A stretch of DNA of 64,000 bases from Methanomicrobiales archaeon (lineage in GTDB: Archaea; Halobacteriota; Methanomicrobia; Methanomicrobiales; Methanospirillaceae), in NCBI GenBank assembly GCA_012516785.1, contig JAAYWH010000055.1:1-64000 (forward strand). The letters are read 5' to 3'. The translations under genes and the position numbers were made by a program. This document shows positions 18,014-26,197 of this stretch, piece by piece. Under the pieces are notes generated by a model, which was not told the origin of the DNA, ran no database searches, and saw nothing but the letters and a program-made list of their open reading frames with translations. Each line of letters starts with the position of its first letter. Positions within the stretch are counted from its first letter, which is position 1.

Positions 18014-18044
18014 CTCATCAAATTTTGGGGAGATACCAAAAAAT
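18014..18044 (-). promoter_or_regulatory. Inverted repeat, candidate operator of the dtxR-znu operon
   Basis: TTTTGG at 18023-18028 and CCAAAA at 18036-18041 form a perfect 6-bp inverted repeat with a 7-nt spacer, extended by A/T on both sides. It sits 32-50 nt upstream of the regulator's start codon, in the 53-bp gap that separates it from ruvB, and AT-rich sequence next to it could be the TATA element. A repressor here would block the promoter. Function is inferred from position only. Confidence 0.5.
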
Positions 18045-19040
18045 TCACCACCATGCCGGCTGGATATGGCTCCGTGCCGCCGGGGTGGCTTCCCTTCCCT
18101 GCGGGGTACGCTTGATAAATCCTGACTGGATGAGGTACGGCTCATAGACCTCCTCGATCGTGCGCACATCCTCCCCGATCGAGATGGCTATCGTCTTGAT
18201 CCCGACCGGCCCTCCTCCAAAATCCTCGACGATTACCCTGAGGATCCGCCGGTCAGTTTCATCGAGCCCGTTCCGGTCCACTCCAAGCATGGTGAGCGCC
18301 TGATCGGCAAGATCCTCATCGATCCTGCCGTCACTCCTGACCAGGGCGTAATCCCCTACCCTTCGCAGAAGGCGGTTTGCTATCCGGGGAGTGCCGCGGC
18401 TCCGTGCAGCGATCTCCCGTGAGCCGCTCTCCGTGATCGGGAGTGCCAGGATCCGTGCACTCCTCCTGACAATCGCTGCCAGCTCTTCGCAGGAATACGC
18501 ATTCAGCCGGAAGATCATGCCGAACCGGTCCCGGAACGGTGAGCCGAGCTGCCCGACCCGTGTCGTCGCCCCGATCAGGGTGAACGGGGCCAGATCGATC
18601 CGAATCGAGCGGGCGCTGGGCCCCTCACCGATCATCACATCGATCCGGAAGTCCTCCATGGCAGGATACAGGATCTCTTCGACAACCGTGGGGAGCCGGT
18701 GGATCTCGTCGATGAAAAGGAGGTCCCCTTCAGAGACGAGGGTAAGGATCGCAGCAAGATCCCCGGCCTTCTCAAGCACCGGGCCGCTGGTGCAGTGTAT
18801 AGCGGACCCCATCTCCCGGGCAATGATATGGGCAAGCGTGGTCTTCCCGAGACCTGGCGGGCCCGAGAAGAGCACATGGTCGAGCGGGACCCCCCGCTTC
18901 TTTGCGGCGGCAATAGCAATTGACAGGGATTCCCTCAGTTGCGCCTGGCCGATGAATTCGGGGAGCGTTTCAGGCCTGATCCCCTCCTCATCCCGGTCCT
19001 CCTCTTTCATCGTGGCAGCGATGAGCGCCTCTTCCCTCAT
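18045..19040 (-). CDS. ruvB: Holliday junction branch migration helicase RuvB
   Basis: A 331-residue AAA+ motor with Walker [10 protein letters not shown], Walker [10 protein letters not shown], sensor [10 protein letters not shown] and the arginine finger region S-P-F-R-D-R-F-G, then the winged-helix C-terminal domain ending in P-Q-G-R. It is a full bacterial-type RuvB. Its start overlaps the ruvA stop by 4 nt, giving an operon ruvC-ruvA-ruvB. Most archaea resolve junctions with Hjc and do not carry RuvABC, so the operon was probably acquired from bacteria. Confidence 0.96.
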   Translation of the reverse strand: MREEALIAATMKEEDRDEEGIRPETLPEFIGQAQLRESLSIAIAAAKKRGVPLDHVLFSGPPGLGKTTLAHIIAREMGSAIHCTSGPVLEKAGDLAAILTLVSEGDLLFIDEIHRLPTVVEEILYPAMEDFRIDVMIGEGPSARSIRIDLAPFTLIGATTRVGQLGSPFRDRFGMIFRLNAYSCEELAAIVRRSARILALPITESGSREIAARSRGTPRIANRLLRRVGDYALVRSDGRIDEDLADQALTMLGVDRNGLDETDRRILRVIVEDFGGGPVGIKTIAISIGEDVRTIEEVYEPYLIQSGFIKRTPQGREATPAARSHIQPAWW

Positions 19041-19639
19041 GATCCCTCCCGGAGAAGAGAGAGCGCAGCCCGCACGACCGTTGCAACGTCAGAGGATCTG
19101 CTATTCCCGCGGAGCACGGCCTCAACAGAGGCCACAGCCTCCTTGTGCGAGAATCCCAACGCTACAAGGGCACTTTCCGCATCCCTCCGGACGGGATCAC
19201 CGCCTGATGGGAGACCAGTCACGAACAGCGCGGCCCGCTTCTTCATCTTGTCCCCAAGCTCCAGGATGAGACGCTTTGCACTCTTGGACCCGATCCCGGA
19301 GATCTTCGAGAGGACAGCCTCATCACCGTCAAGGATTGCACCGGCCAGATCAGGGATGCTGATCTGCGAGAGGATTCGCAAGGCAAGGGCGGGTCCCACC
19401 CGGTTGACCTGGATCAGGAGAAGAAACATCTCCACTTCTGACCGGGTGAGAAACCCATAGAGCACAGGTTCGCCGTCACGGACGGCAAGATGGGTATGGA
19501 TCTTTACGGGCGTGGCGGTGCCGGCAAGGTCCCTGACCGCCGCATCCGTCATGGTGACTTCAAATCCTACTCCATGCACATCGATGACCACCGTGTTCTC
19601 ACCGCACCAGAGGACCGTGCCGGAGAGGAGGGAGATCAT
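19037..19639 (-). CDS. ruvA: Holliday junction DNA-binding protein RuvA
   Basis: A 200-residue protein starting M-I-S-L-L-S-G-T-V, with the N-terminal OB domain, two helix-hairpin-helix motifs ([10 protein letters not shown] and [12 protein letters not shown]) and a C-terminal three-helix domain that contacts RuvB ([12 protein letters not shown]). The ATG at 19639 overlaps the ruvC stop by 4 nt, which decides this start over an upstream one at 19666. It binds four-way junctions as a tetramer and recruits RuvB. Confidence 0.95.
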   Translation of the reverse strand: MISLLSGTVLWCGENTVVIDVHGVGFEVTMTDAAVRDLAGTATPVKIHTHLAVRDGEPVLYGFLTRSEVEMFLLLIQVNRVGPALALRILSQISIPDLAGAILDGDEAVLSKISGIGSKSAKRLILELGDKMKKRAALFVTGLPSGGDPVRRDAESALVALGFSHKEAVASVEAVLRGNSRSSDVATVVRAALSLLREGS

Positions 19640-20118
19640 GGCTCCCTCACTACGTGGAGATGGCACAGGGCTAAGCAGAGACCGTCAGCCACATCGTCTG
19701 GTTTTGGTATCCCGGGGAGGGCGAGGAGACGGCAGATCATCTCCTGCATCTGTCGCTTGTCTGCCCTCCCTGAACCGGTGATCGCCAGTTTTACCTGGTT
19801 TGGAGTATACTCGGCGACCTTCACCCCGTGCTGCTCTGCTGCAAGCAGGATCACCCCCCTCACCTCGGCAACCCCCAGCGCTGAAGTCACGTTCTTTGAA
19901 AAAAAGAGTTTCTCGAGGGCGATCCACCCGGGGTGATGCTCCGATATCAGGCTGCAGACCCGGTTGAAAATCTCTTCCAGGCGCTGGGGGGTGGTGCTGT
20001 CCTTTCCCGAAGTCCTGATACAGTCATACGCAAGAACGGTCTTCACCCTTCCGTCCCTGGACTCAAGGACGCCATATCCCACCGTGGCGAGACCCGGATC
20101 GATCCCGAGTACGATCAT
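19636..20118 (-). CDS. ruvC: Holliday junction resolvase RuvC
   Basis: A 160-residue RNase H-fold nuclease beginning M-I-V-L-G-I-D-P-G, with Asp7 as the first catalytic acid, the glutamate of I-A-L-E-K-L-F-F, and the C-terminal pair in P-D-D-V-A-D-G-L. All four acidic residues seem in place. The ATG at 20118 is the family start; an open extension up to 20325 has no homology-like pattern and crosses the short tandem repeat at 20304-20337. First gene of the ruvCAB operon. Confidence 0.95.
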   Translation of the reverse strand: MIVLGIDPGLATVGYGVLESRDGRVKTVLAYDCIRTSGKDSTTPQRLEEIFNRVCSLISEHHPGWIALEKLFFSKNVTSALGVAEVRGVILLAAEQHGVKVAEYTPNQVKLAITGSGRADKRQMQEMICRLLALPGIPKPDDVADGLCLALCHLHVVREP

Positions 20119-20607
20119 GTCGCCTTCCTGCATTCGGACTGCAATAAGAGTGGTTGTGCGTTTCAAAAACATATCCTTTTGCCATTCAGGAAAACTGGCG
20201 TTATGCGGGCAATTCTGCACGACCGGCAGGTGCTTGAGGGCCCGTTCACAGCGCCCGGAACAGGAAAGGGAAGGGCATGACGGTACGCAGGATGGTTGAC
20301 TTTCCATGACGGGTTCAGTTCCCATGACGGGTTCAGTGCTCTCAATTCACTCCGTTGGACATTACCTTCATTCCCGGATGGGGTGACAGGTGAAATGGCG
20401 TGAGTGCCCAGGGCTCTACGGTGCGGCATGGCACGTCAGCATCCCTCCCTTTTCCCTCTCAATCGTGAGATGGTCTTAATCTCACCGGCGGTAAGGAACA
20501 TGAAACCTTTCAGAACGGCTATTCTTTGAAAGGAGCCTTCCAGGTGGGCACATCTGCCGGTCCCTGACACTTCCGGACTTTTTTACAGCCTCACCGTGCT
20601 CCCCTGT
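20119..20607. other. Intergenic stretch, 489 bp, upstream of ruvC
   Basis: Holds the ruvC promoter region and a two-copy 16-nt direct repeat (see separate entry). T-rich and pyrimidine-rich pieces occur near 20440-20600. I see no RNA gene and no open frame with coding character. Confidence 0.4.
20304..20337. repeat. Two-copy 16-nt direct repeat
   Basis: CCATGACGGGTTCAGT occurs at 20304-20319 and again at 20322-20337, an 18-nt offset. It lies about 190 bp upstream of ruvC and looks like a slipped-strand duplication. Confidence 0.9.
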
Positions 20608-21534
20608 TCAGGGAGACTGCTGCAGGAATCGCTCCCAGAGCAGGAGGAACTTCCGGTATCGGGCATTCCGCTCGTTCTTCCGGTCTTCAAGCAGGGCGAT
20701 CAGCCCCTGGTCACCTGGCGTTGTTCCGGGATCTCCTTCCCTGGAAAGCCACGCTCCTTCCAGTGTTTCGATCCAGACATCGCAGTCATGCATCATCCCG
20801 AGGATCTCCTGGAGCTTCCGCACTACCTTGATCGTTTCCTTGTACCTGCCGCCACATGCTTCGTCAAAGATCTCCAGGGTGTACCGGTATTTTTTTGCTG
20901 CTATCCGCATCGCATGATGGGCTTTTACCGCCTCCGGATCCCTGGCAGAAGGATCGAACTCGATAAGTGCTGCATACCGCCTCGTTGTCTCACGGACTGC
21001 TCGTTTACGGATGCTGGTGCCGGATGTGTGCACGGTAGTGGCAGTACGAATTGCTGACGGGAGGTCAGAAAAGACACCCGTATCCGAGAAGAGACTTGCA
21101 ATTGCATCGATCTCAGGCTGGATGGCTGCCCGCTGTGACTTCAGTGTTCTCATAAGCGCTGAAAATCCGGAATCGGCGGGATTCTCTTCCTGGAATGGTG
21201 GTTTTGGACATCCAGAAGGATACCCGTCCCTCATGTATTCCCCGAGAAATGCAATCTGGACATCCAGGTCGCGGGCCCTTCCAAGGGATCTCGTGATCGT
21301 CTTCACGGCATGAAACCACCTGCGATAGGCCTTTTTTGGGAGGCAGGAGGAGAAGATGGGCAGTGCAGCACGCAGGCGGCGCGAGGCAACCCTCATCCGG
21401 TGGATATGGGTAGTATCGTCCCCGGCCTGTGCCCCACTCACCTCCTTTTTCAGGGACGTATATCCCTTCCTGATACGCTCCATCCCATAGGGGCAGAAGG
21501 GCTTGCTGCCGGGATCAGGTCTTTTTAGCCGCAT
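20608..21534 (-). CDS. CHAD-domain protein, polyphosphate-associated
   Basis: A 308-residue alpha-helical protein of the CHAD family, which binds polyphosphate through conserved histidines and basic residues. The opening H-R-M-R-V-A-S-R-R-L-R-A-A-L at about 46-59 and the later H-H-A-M-R-I-A-A-K-K-Y-R-Y-T-L-E near 205-220 are the two repeats of the basic motif. It overlaps the 3' end of ppk by 20 nt and follows it, so the two are cotranscribed; the start at 21534 is preferred to an ATG at 21483 because GGAGG-like sequence lies upstream. Confidence 0.9.
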   Translation of the reverse strand: MRLKRPDPGSKPFCPYGMERIRKGYTSLKKEVSGAQAGDDTTHIHRMRVASRRLRAALPIFSSCLPKKAYRRWFHAVKTITRSLGRARDLDVQIAFLGEYMRDGYPSGCPKPPFQEENPADSGFSALMRTLKSQRAAIQPEIDAIASLFSDTGVFSDLPSAIRTATTVHTSGTSIRKRAVRETTRRYAALIEFDPSARDPEAVKAHHAMRIAAKKYRYTLEIFDEACGGRYKETIKVVRKLQEILGMMHDCDVWIETLEGAWLSREGDPGTTPGDQGLIALLEDRKNERNARYRKFLLLWERFLQQSP

Positions 21535-23695
21535 TCCTCTTCTCTTCCTCCCATCCGTTTCTGGTGATCAGGCACCATTCCTGGGCATTCAGGAGCGGCT
21601 TCCCCGGTTCGGGCAGCAGGAGGGTATAGGTTCCATCCGGTTGAAGCACCCGGTTCTTGACATTATCACCGAGATGCACGGGAATGATCGTCCTCACCAG
21701 CCATGCCGCAAGGTCCCGGTCCCTGACCGGGAAAAGGATCTCAACCCTCCGGTCAAGATTCCGTGGCATCAGGTCCGCTGATCCGAGCAGCACCTCCTCC
21801 TCTCCCCCATTCCGGAAATAATACAGGCGGGCATGTTCAAGGAACCTGCCCACGAGCGAGGTGACGGTGATCGTTTCACTCACCCCGCTGATGCCAGGCC
21901 GCAGGCAGCAGATGCCCCGGACCTGGAGCATGACCCGGACTCCTGCCTCTGAAGCCCGGTAGAGGGCGACAATACAGTCCCGGTCAACGAGAGCATTCAT
22001 CTTGAATATGATGGATCCGTCACCATGCTCGCGGTGCCGCTCGATCTCCCTCTCGATCCGGGAGAGGATGCCCTGGCGGAGGGTATGAGGCGCAACGAGC
22101 AGTCTCCGGTATTCCAGCAGTGTTGCACCGCCGGTCAGGCTATTGAACAGGTCAGCAGCATCGGCACCGACAGCGGGATCGGCGGTGAACATGCCGAGGT
22201 CCGTGTACACCCTGGCAGATCCCGCGTTATAATTCCCGGTGCTCAGGTGGACATAGGTTCGGAGGCCGTCCTGTTCCCGCCGCACGATCATGCAGATCTT
22301 GGCATGCACCTTGAGTCCGGGGAGGCCATAGACGACATGTACCCCCGCTCTCTCAAGTGCCCGTGCCCAACCGATATTGTTCTCCTCGTCGAACCGGGCC
22401 TTGAGCTCGATCAAGGCTGCCACCACCTTACCATTCTCCCGGGCTTCAAGAAGGGCATCGACGATCGGTGAATTCCTCCCGACACGGTAGAGCGTGATCT
22501 TGATGGCGAGCACGGCCGGATCATGGGCTGCCTGACGGAGCAGGGTGATGACCGGGGTGAAGCTCTCGTAGGGGTGGAGCAGGAGCTCATCCCTGTCACG
22601 GATGTGGGAGAATATCCCGTCATTCTCCCCGAGGCCGTGCGGGACGGCCGGGATGAAGGGGGGATCCTTCAGGTCAGGGCGATCCAGCCCGGTCAGTTCC
22701 ATCAGGTCTGCCATTCCGAGGGGAGCGCTCACCCGGTAGAACATCCCCGGGTTGATCCCAAGCTTCCTCCCGATGATCCCGCTGGCAGAGGCGGGCATTT
22801 CAGGGGTGATCTCAATCCGGACCGGGGACCCTGTCCTTCGCATGCCGATACTCTCTTCGACCGCAGTGAGAAGATCTGATGCTTCGTCCTCCTCGATCTC
22901 GAGGTCGGCATCACGGGTGATCCTGAAGGTATACGCACCCCTGACAATGCAGCCGGGGAAGAGCAGATCGAGGTTTTCTGCGATGAGATCCTCGAGAAAT
23001 ACCATCCGTATCCCGTCTTTCGGAACACGTTCCCGGGCCTGGTCAGGGACCCGGATCAAACGGGGAAAGAGGTCGGTGGGGACCTTGACCCGGGCAAAGT
23101 TATCCTTTCCTCGCGGGGAGTAGTTCAGGATGACTGCCAGGTTGAGTGAAAGGTTCGAGATAAAGGGGAAGGGATGGGATGGATCCAGGGCAAGGGGCGT
23201 GAGGACGGGAAATACTTCACGCTGGAAATAATCGCGGAGCGCTGCCCTGTCACCCGGGAGGAGGTCCCCGCAGGAGACAATGTGGATCCCTGCCTCCTGC
23301 AGAGCCGGGATGAGTTCCTTTCCCCAGAGGTCGGACTGCTGTGCAAGCATTGGTTCAAGGATCCGGTGGATCTCTGCCAGCTGGTCCTGGGGGCTCATGC
23401 CATCAGGAGGAGGTTCACGCACCCCCCTTTCCAGCTGCCGCTGCAGTCCTGCGACCCTGATCATGAAGAATTCATCGAGATTGTTGGAGAAGATGGAGAC
23501 GAACTTGATCCGTTCGATGAGAGGGTGGACAGGGGCACAGGCTTCCGAAAGGACCCTCCGGTTGAATTCGAGCCAGGAGAGTTCGCGGTTGATGAAGAGA
23601 GAGGACGGATAAGACCGGCCTTTCGCGGAATCACCCGTCTTCCCGGAATCATCCGTCTTTTCCTGTCTGCCTGTTCCGCCCGCCATCCTCTCCAC
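21515..23695 (-). CDS. ppk1: Polyphosphate kinase 1
   Basis: A 726-residue PPK1 that reversibly makes polyphosphate from ATP. The N-terminal domain begins F-I-N-R-E-L-S-W-L-E-F-N; the phospholipase D-like catalytic halves include I-E-L-K-A-R-F-D-E-E-N-N-I and the autophosphorylated histidine in G-L-K-V-H-A-K-I, then H-L-S-T-G-N-Y-N. The length is normal. It heads an operon with the CHAD gene; the ppx-type gene lies 6.6 kb away on the other strand and the PiT phosphate transporter 4 kb away. Confidence 0.96.
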   Translation of the reverse strand: MERMAGGTGRQEKTDDSGKTGDSAKGRSYPSSLFINRELSWLEFNRRVLSEACAPVHPLIERIKFVSIFSNNLDEFFMIRVAGLQRQLERGVREPPPDGMSPQDQLAEIHRILEPMLAQQSDLWGKELIPALQEAGIHIVSCGDLLPGDRAALRDYFQREVFPVLTPLALDPSHPFPFISNLSLNLAVILNYSPRGKDNFARVKVPTDLFPRLIRVPDQARERVPKDGIRMVFLEDLIAENLDLLFPGCIVRGAYTFRITRDADLEIEEDEASDLLTAVEESIGMRRTGSPVRIEITPEMPASASGIIGRKLGINPGMFYRVSAPLGMADLMELTGLDRPDLKDPPFIPAVPHGLGENDGIFSHIRDRDELLLHPYESFTPVITLLRQAAHDPAVLAIKITLYRVGRNSPIVDALLEARENGKVVAALIELKARFDEENNIGWARALERAGVHVVYGLPGLKVHAKICMIVRREQDGLRTYVHLSTGNYNAGSARVYTDLGMFTADPAVGADAADLFNSLTGGATLLEYRRLLVAPHTLRQGILSRIEREIERHREHGDGSIIFKMNALVDRDCIVALYRASEAGVRVMLQVRGICCLRPGISGVSETITVTSLVGRFLEHARLYYFRNGGEEEVLLGSADLMPRNLDRRVEILFPVRDRDLAAWLVRTIIPVHLGDNVKNRVLQPDGTYTLLLPEPGKPLLNAQEWCLITRNGWEEEKRNAAKKT

Positions 23696-23714
23696 CAGGT
23701 TTCACATACTATTG

Positions 23715-23740
23715 GAGAAGGAAAATTTAAAACCATGCGG
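23715..23740 (-). promoter_or_regulatory. Promoter of the ppk1-CHAD operon
   Basis: On the minus strand GGTTTTAAATTTTCC (plus 23721-23735) is a good TATA element, 26-40 nt upstream of the ppk1 start codon at 23695, implying a very short leader. Confidence 0.5.
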
Positions 23741-23990
23741 GAGAGAGCAGGGAGAGGACTTCCCGCCCGGGCAGGACGGGCGCGAATGCTCTCTTCCCGG
23801 GACCAGGCGCTACCCCCGGATTCATCCGATGTTTCTCCTTTTTCACCCTGCCGGTGCGGATACAGCAGATACTGCAAGCAGGTGTAAGGGGAACAATCCC
23901 TGCATTCCGATGGCTGAAAAATGCCCGGCCGCCACCATACCAAACAATTTTAGTAGTTATCTGACAATCTATCTTCTGCCGTGATTGACC

Positions 23991-24413
23991 ATGGGATCTA
24001 ATGACGACATCATGCATGAATTTGTAAGAAAGGAGCTCAAGAAACTCTATCCCAGCGTTGACGGATGGCAGATCAGGCCAGCGGCAAAATCCGGAGGAAA
24101 AGAGCAGGGATTCGTAGTGGCAAGGAGAATCCTTGGGAAATCAGAGGGTGCCCATGTGCTGGTCTCATTCGACCATGTCGTGACACCCGGTACCATCGAT
24201 TCCCTTACGGCCATGGCACGGAACAACCCTGTCCCGGGTCTTGCATCCCCGAAAAAGATCCTCGTCATCCCGCAGAACACCAATGTGATGGTTGTTCCTT
24301 CAGAGGTTACTGTACTCCCGATGCAGAGCTTTGCATGGGAGAACAAGGAACTCGTCTGGCTCAAGAGAAGAAACCAGGTGAGCGAGAAAGCCTCCGCTGC
24401 AAAGCGTTCCTGA
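23991..24413 (+). CDS. Conserved-looking protein of unknown function
   Basis: 140 residues, start ATG at 23991 (a TTG lies 6 nt upstream). I do not recognise the family. It is soluble, with an alpha-beta pattern: I-M-H-E-F-V-R-K-E-L-K-K-L-Y-P near the N-terminus, a central beta-rich part (A-H-V-L-V-S-F-D-H-V-V-T-P) and a hydrophobic strand K-K-I-L-V-I-P-Q-N-T-N-V-M-V-V-P, ending in a basic tail. Codon use is like the neighbours. It converges on the Mut7-C gene. Confidence 0.75.
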   Translation: MGSNDDIMHEFVRKELKKLYPSVDGWQIRPAAKSGGKEQGFVVARRILGKSEGAHVLVSFDHVVTPGTIDSLTAMARNNPVPGLASPKKILVIPQNTNVMVVPSEVTVLPMQSFAWENKELVWLKRRNQVSEKASAAKRS

Positions 24414-24441
24414 AAAAAAGGAAAGCAGACCGACAAGACGA

Positions 24442-24936
24442 CTAAAGACCCCCCCTTATTCTTTTTTCAAGCTGCTCGCGGTGGGATCCCAGCCAGTAGA
24501 GTTTCCTGCATCGCCTGCACCAGAAAAACCGGAGATCCTGTCTGTTTTTCGGGGCATACGCAGCGGACAAAACCTCCCCGATCTGTGCAGGCCGGAGGAG
24601 TTCGTTGCAGATCGAACACCGGTTCAGCCGGAGCTCCGGCTCGATGAGGCCCAGGTTCACGAGCGCCCTGAGCTGGTCGATGACATCGTCTCCAGCGACA
24701 AGGACTGCCCCTTCCCCTGCACGCCTCGCAAGCTCCCTGTCCCTGGTCAGCAGGATACGCCCCTTCCGCTCCGCAGACCGGATCAGGAGGGTATCCTCGC
24801 GGGGATTTCCCTCTGCCATGGAACTGGCACTCTCGGCATCGTATCCCATGAACCGCAGGTAGCGGCAGAGGGTGCCAAGCATCCGGTCCACCAGGAATGA
24901 GGGGGGATCCGGGCGGTCATGCCGTTCTTTCGACAT
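24442..24936 (-). CDS. Mut7-C RNase-domain protein with C-terminal zinc ribbon
   Basis: 164 residues. The N-terminus F-L-V-D-R-M-L-G-T-L-C-R-Y-L-R-F-M-G-Y-D is the hallmark of the Mut7-C (DUF82) domain, a PIN-related fold with acidic residues later at L-L-T-R-D-R-E-L-A. A zinc ribbon follows with C-S-I-C and C-R-R-C pairs. RNase activity is known for relatives only. It overlaps the 3' end of the amrS gene by 20 nt and follows it on the same strand. Confidence 0.9.
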   Translation of the reverse strand: MSKERHDRPDPPSFLVDRMLGTLCRYLRFMGYDAESASSMAEGNPREDTLLIRSAERKGRILLTRDRELARRAGEGAVLVAGDDVIDQLRALVNLGLIEPELRLNRCSICNELLRPAQIGEVLSAAYAPKNRQDLRFFWCRRCRKLYWLGSHREQLEKRIRGGL

Positions 24937-25978
24937 AAGGGATCACTTCCCCGCATTGGGTGCACTTCTTTCCTGACAGGTTCCTGAATGCGGATGAGAA
25001 TCCCTGCCGCTCGATCAGGAGTGCCCCGCAGACCGGGCAGTACGTGTTCTCGAACCGGTGCGGGAAGACATTGCCAAGATAGGGATAATGGAGCCCGAGT
25101 TCCCTGGCCTGCCGGTAGATCCTCTCGAGAACGGCGAGAGGGGTCGGTCCCGGCTCATGCATCTGGTAGTCCGGGTGATACCTGGTGAAGTGGACAGGGG
25201 TGTCCGGTCCCAGGTATTCGATGATCCATCGGATGAGAGCCCCGGTCTCATCAGGTGAATCGTTCAGCCCGGGGATGACAAGGGTGACCACCTCGATGTG
25301 CAGGCCAAGCTCCCGGGCAAGCGTGGCTGCATCAAGGACCGGCTGGAGTTTTGCACCGCAGACCTTCCGGTAGAATTCCTCCGAAAATGCCTTGATATCC
25401 ACCCTGAACGCATCGAGAACAGGCCTGATCTCCCTGAGTGCCTCCTCGGTGATATACCCGTTTGTCACGTATACCGTCCCGAGTCCCTGCTGTTTTGCGA
25501 GGAGTCCCATCTCGAGAGGATATTCATGCCAGATGGTCGGTTCGTTGTAGGTCCAGGAGATGCTTGCGCAACCCTTGAGAACTGCATCTTTTACCCCAAA
25601 TTCTGGACTAATATCAATCAGCATATCATTGTTTTCCAATTTCTGCGACATGTGCCAGTTCTGACAGTGTTCACACCGGAAATTGCATCCAATACTACCA
25701 AGAGAATAGGTCATTGTTCCTGGCAGATAGTGATAAAGTGGTTTTTTTTCAATAGGATCAATTTCTGGTCCTCTCCATACCCTGCCAAAGGTGGTTGCGT
25801 AGAGGGTGCCGTTCCGGTTTACCCTGACCCCGCAGACCCCGTGCTTCCCGTCCCTGATATGGCACCGGTGGCTGCAGAGCGAACATACCACCTCAAGATC
25901 GTCCCCTTTTTGATACTGTCGCGCTTCGTGCCAGTCTTCCATCAGTGGAGAATAACCGGGGCTGTAGGAGATAAACAT
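24917..25978 (-). CDS. amrS: AmrS, radical SAM protein of the AmmeMemoRadiSam system
   Basis: 353 residues. The radical SAM cluster motif C-N-F-R-C-E-H-C lies at about 98-105. An N-terminal cysteine cluster (C-S-L-C-S-H-R-C near 32-39, plus Cys49) and a C-terminal ribbon (Y-C-P-V-C-G and K-C-T-Q-C-G) are typical of this PflA-like family; its partners AmmeMemo and RadiSam dioxygenase-like genes are not in the window. The segment coding for residues about 63-130, around the cluster motif, has roughly 40 percent GC against near 60 in the flanks (see findings). A second ATG at residue 13 is possible. Confidence 0.9.
   Translation of the reverse strand: MFISYSPGYSPLMEDWHEARQYQKGDDLEVVCSLCSHRCHIRDGKHGVCGVRVNRNGTLYATTFGRVWRGPEIDPIEKKPLYHYLPGTMTYSLGSIGCNFRCEHCQNWHMSQKLENNDMLIDISPEFGVKDAVLKGCASISWTYNEPTIWHEYPLEMGLLAKQQGLGTVYVTNGYITEEALREIRPVLDAFRVDIKAFSEEFYRKVCGAKLQPVLDAATLARELGLHIEVVTLVIPGLNDSPDETGALIRWIIEYLGPDTPVHFTRYHPDYQMHEPGPTPLAVLERIYRQARELGLHYPYLGNVFPHRFENTYCPVCGALLIERQGFSSAFRNLSGKKCTQCGEVIPYVERTA
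25585..25790. other. Low-GC patch inside amrS
   Basis: Counting by lines, 25621-25680 has about 45 percent, 25681-25740 about 38 percent and 25741-25800 about 43 percent G+C, whereas flanking coding DNA is near 60. The reading frame and motif are intact; third positions switch to A/T (for example GAA, AAT, GAT, ATT, AGT, CCA, TTT). This is the shape expected of a short recombination tract from an AT-richer relative. Confidence 0.7.
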
Positions 25979-26008
25979 GCCGGTGAAAGGAAGAAAAAAT
26001 CCTGCTGA

Positions 26009-26155
26009 TCATTCCTCGTTATGCCGGGGTTTTTCCTCCTCCTCAATCATAAAAGAGCCGTAATAGCCGCAGTGTTTGCATCGGTACACCTCGCCGATGC
26101 ACCCTCCGGCAATCCTGTAGATATCGATACTCCTGCAGACCGGGCAGCGGATCAT
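26009..26155 (-). CDS. Very small zinc-ribbon protein
   Basis: A 48-residue reading frame, too short for routine gene calling: starts M-I-R-C-P-V-C-R-S and has a second pair C-K-H-C-G-Y-Y-G, giving one four-cysteine zinc ribbon, then an acidic tail E-E-E-E-K-P. Start ATG at 26155, stop at 26009. It is divergent from the UMP kinase gene, and AT-rich TATA-like sequence lies directly upstream. The C-terminal ribbon resembles those of archaeal transcription or RNA-binding zinc proteins. The function is unknown. Confidence 0.75.
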   Translation of the reverse strand: MIRCPVCRSIDIYRIAGGCIGEVYRCKHCGYYGSFMIEEEEKPRHNEE

Positions 26156-26197
26156 CTTCAACAATTATATGTAGCGTATAAAGAAACCATTGGGTGC
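26156..26197. promoter_or_regulatory. Divergent promoters, zinc-ribbon gene and pyrH
   Basis: A 42-bp AT-rich spacer. ATTATATG (26164-26171) and GTATAAAG (26176-26183) can serve as TATA boxes in one or other direction. The short distance suggests nearly leaderless mRNAs. Confidence 0.5.

Noticed and set aside
26021-26197. N-terminal extension of UMP kinase
   Set aside because: It overlaps the zinc-ribbon gene on the other strand and lies before the family start; a TATA-like promoter sits just before 26198.
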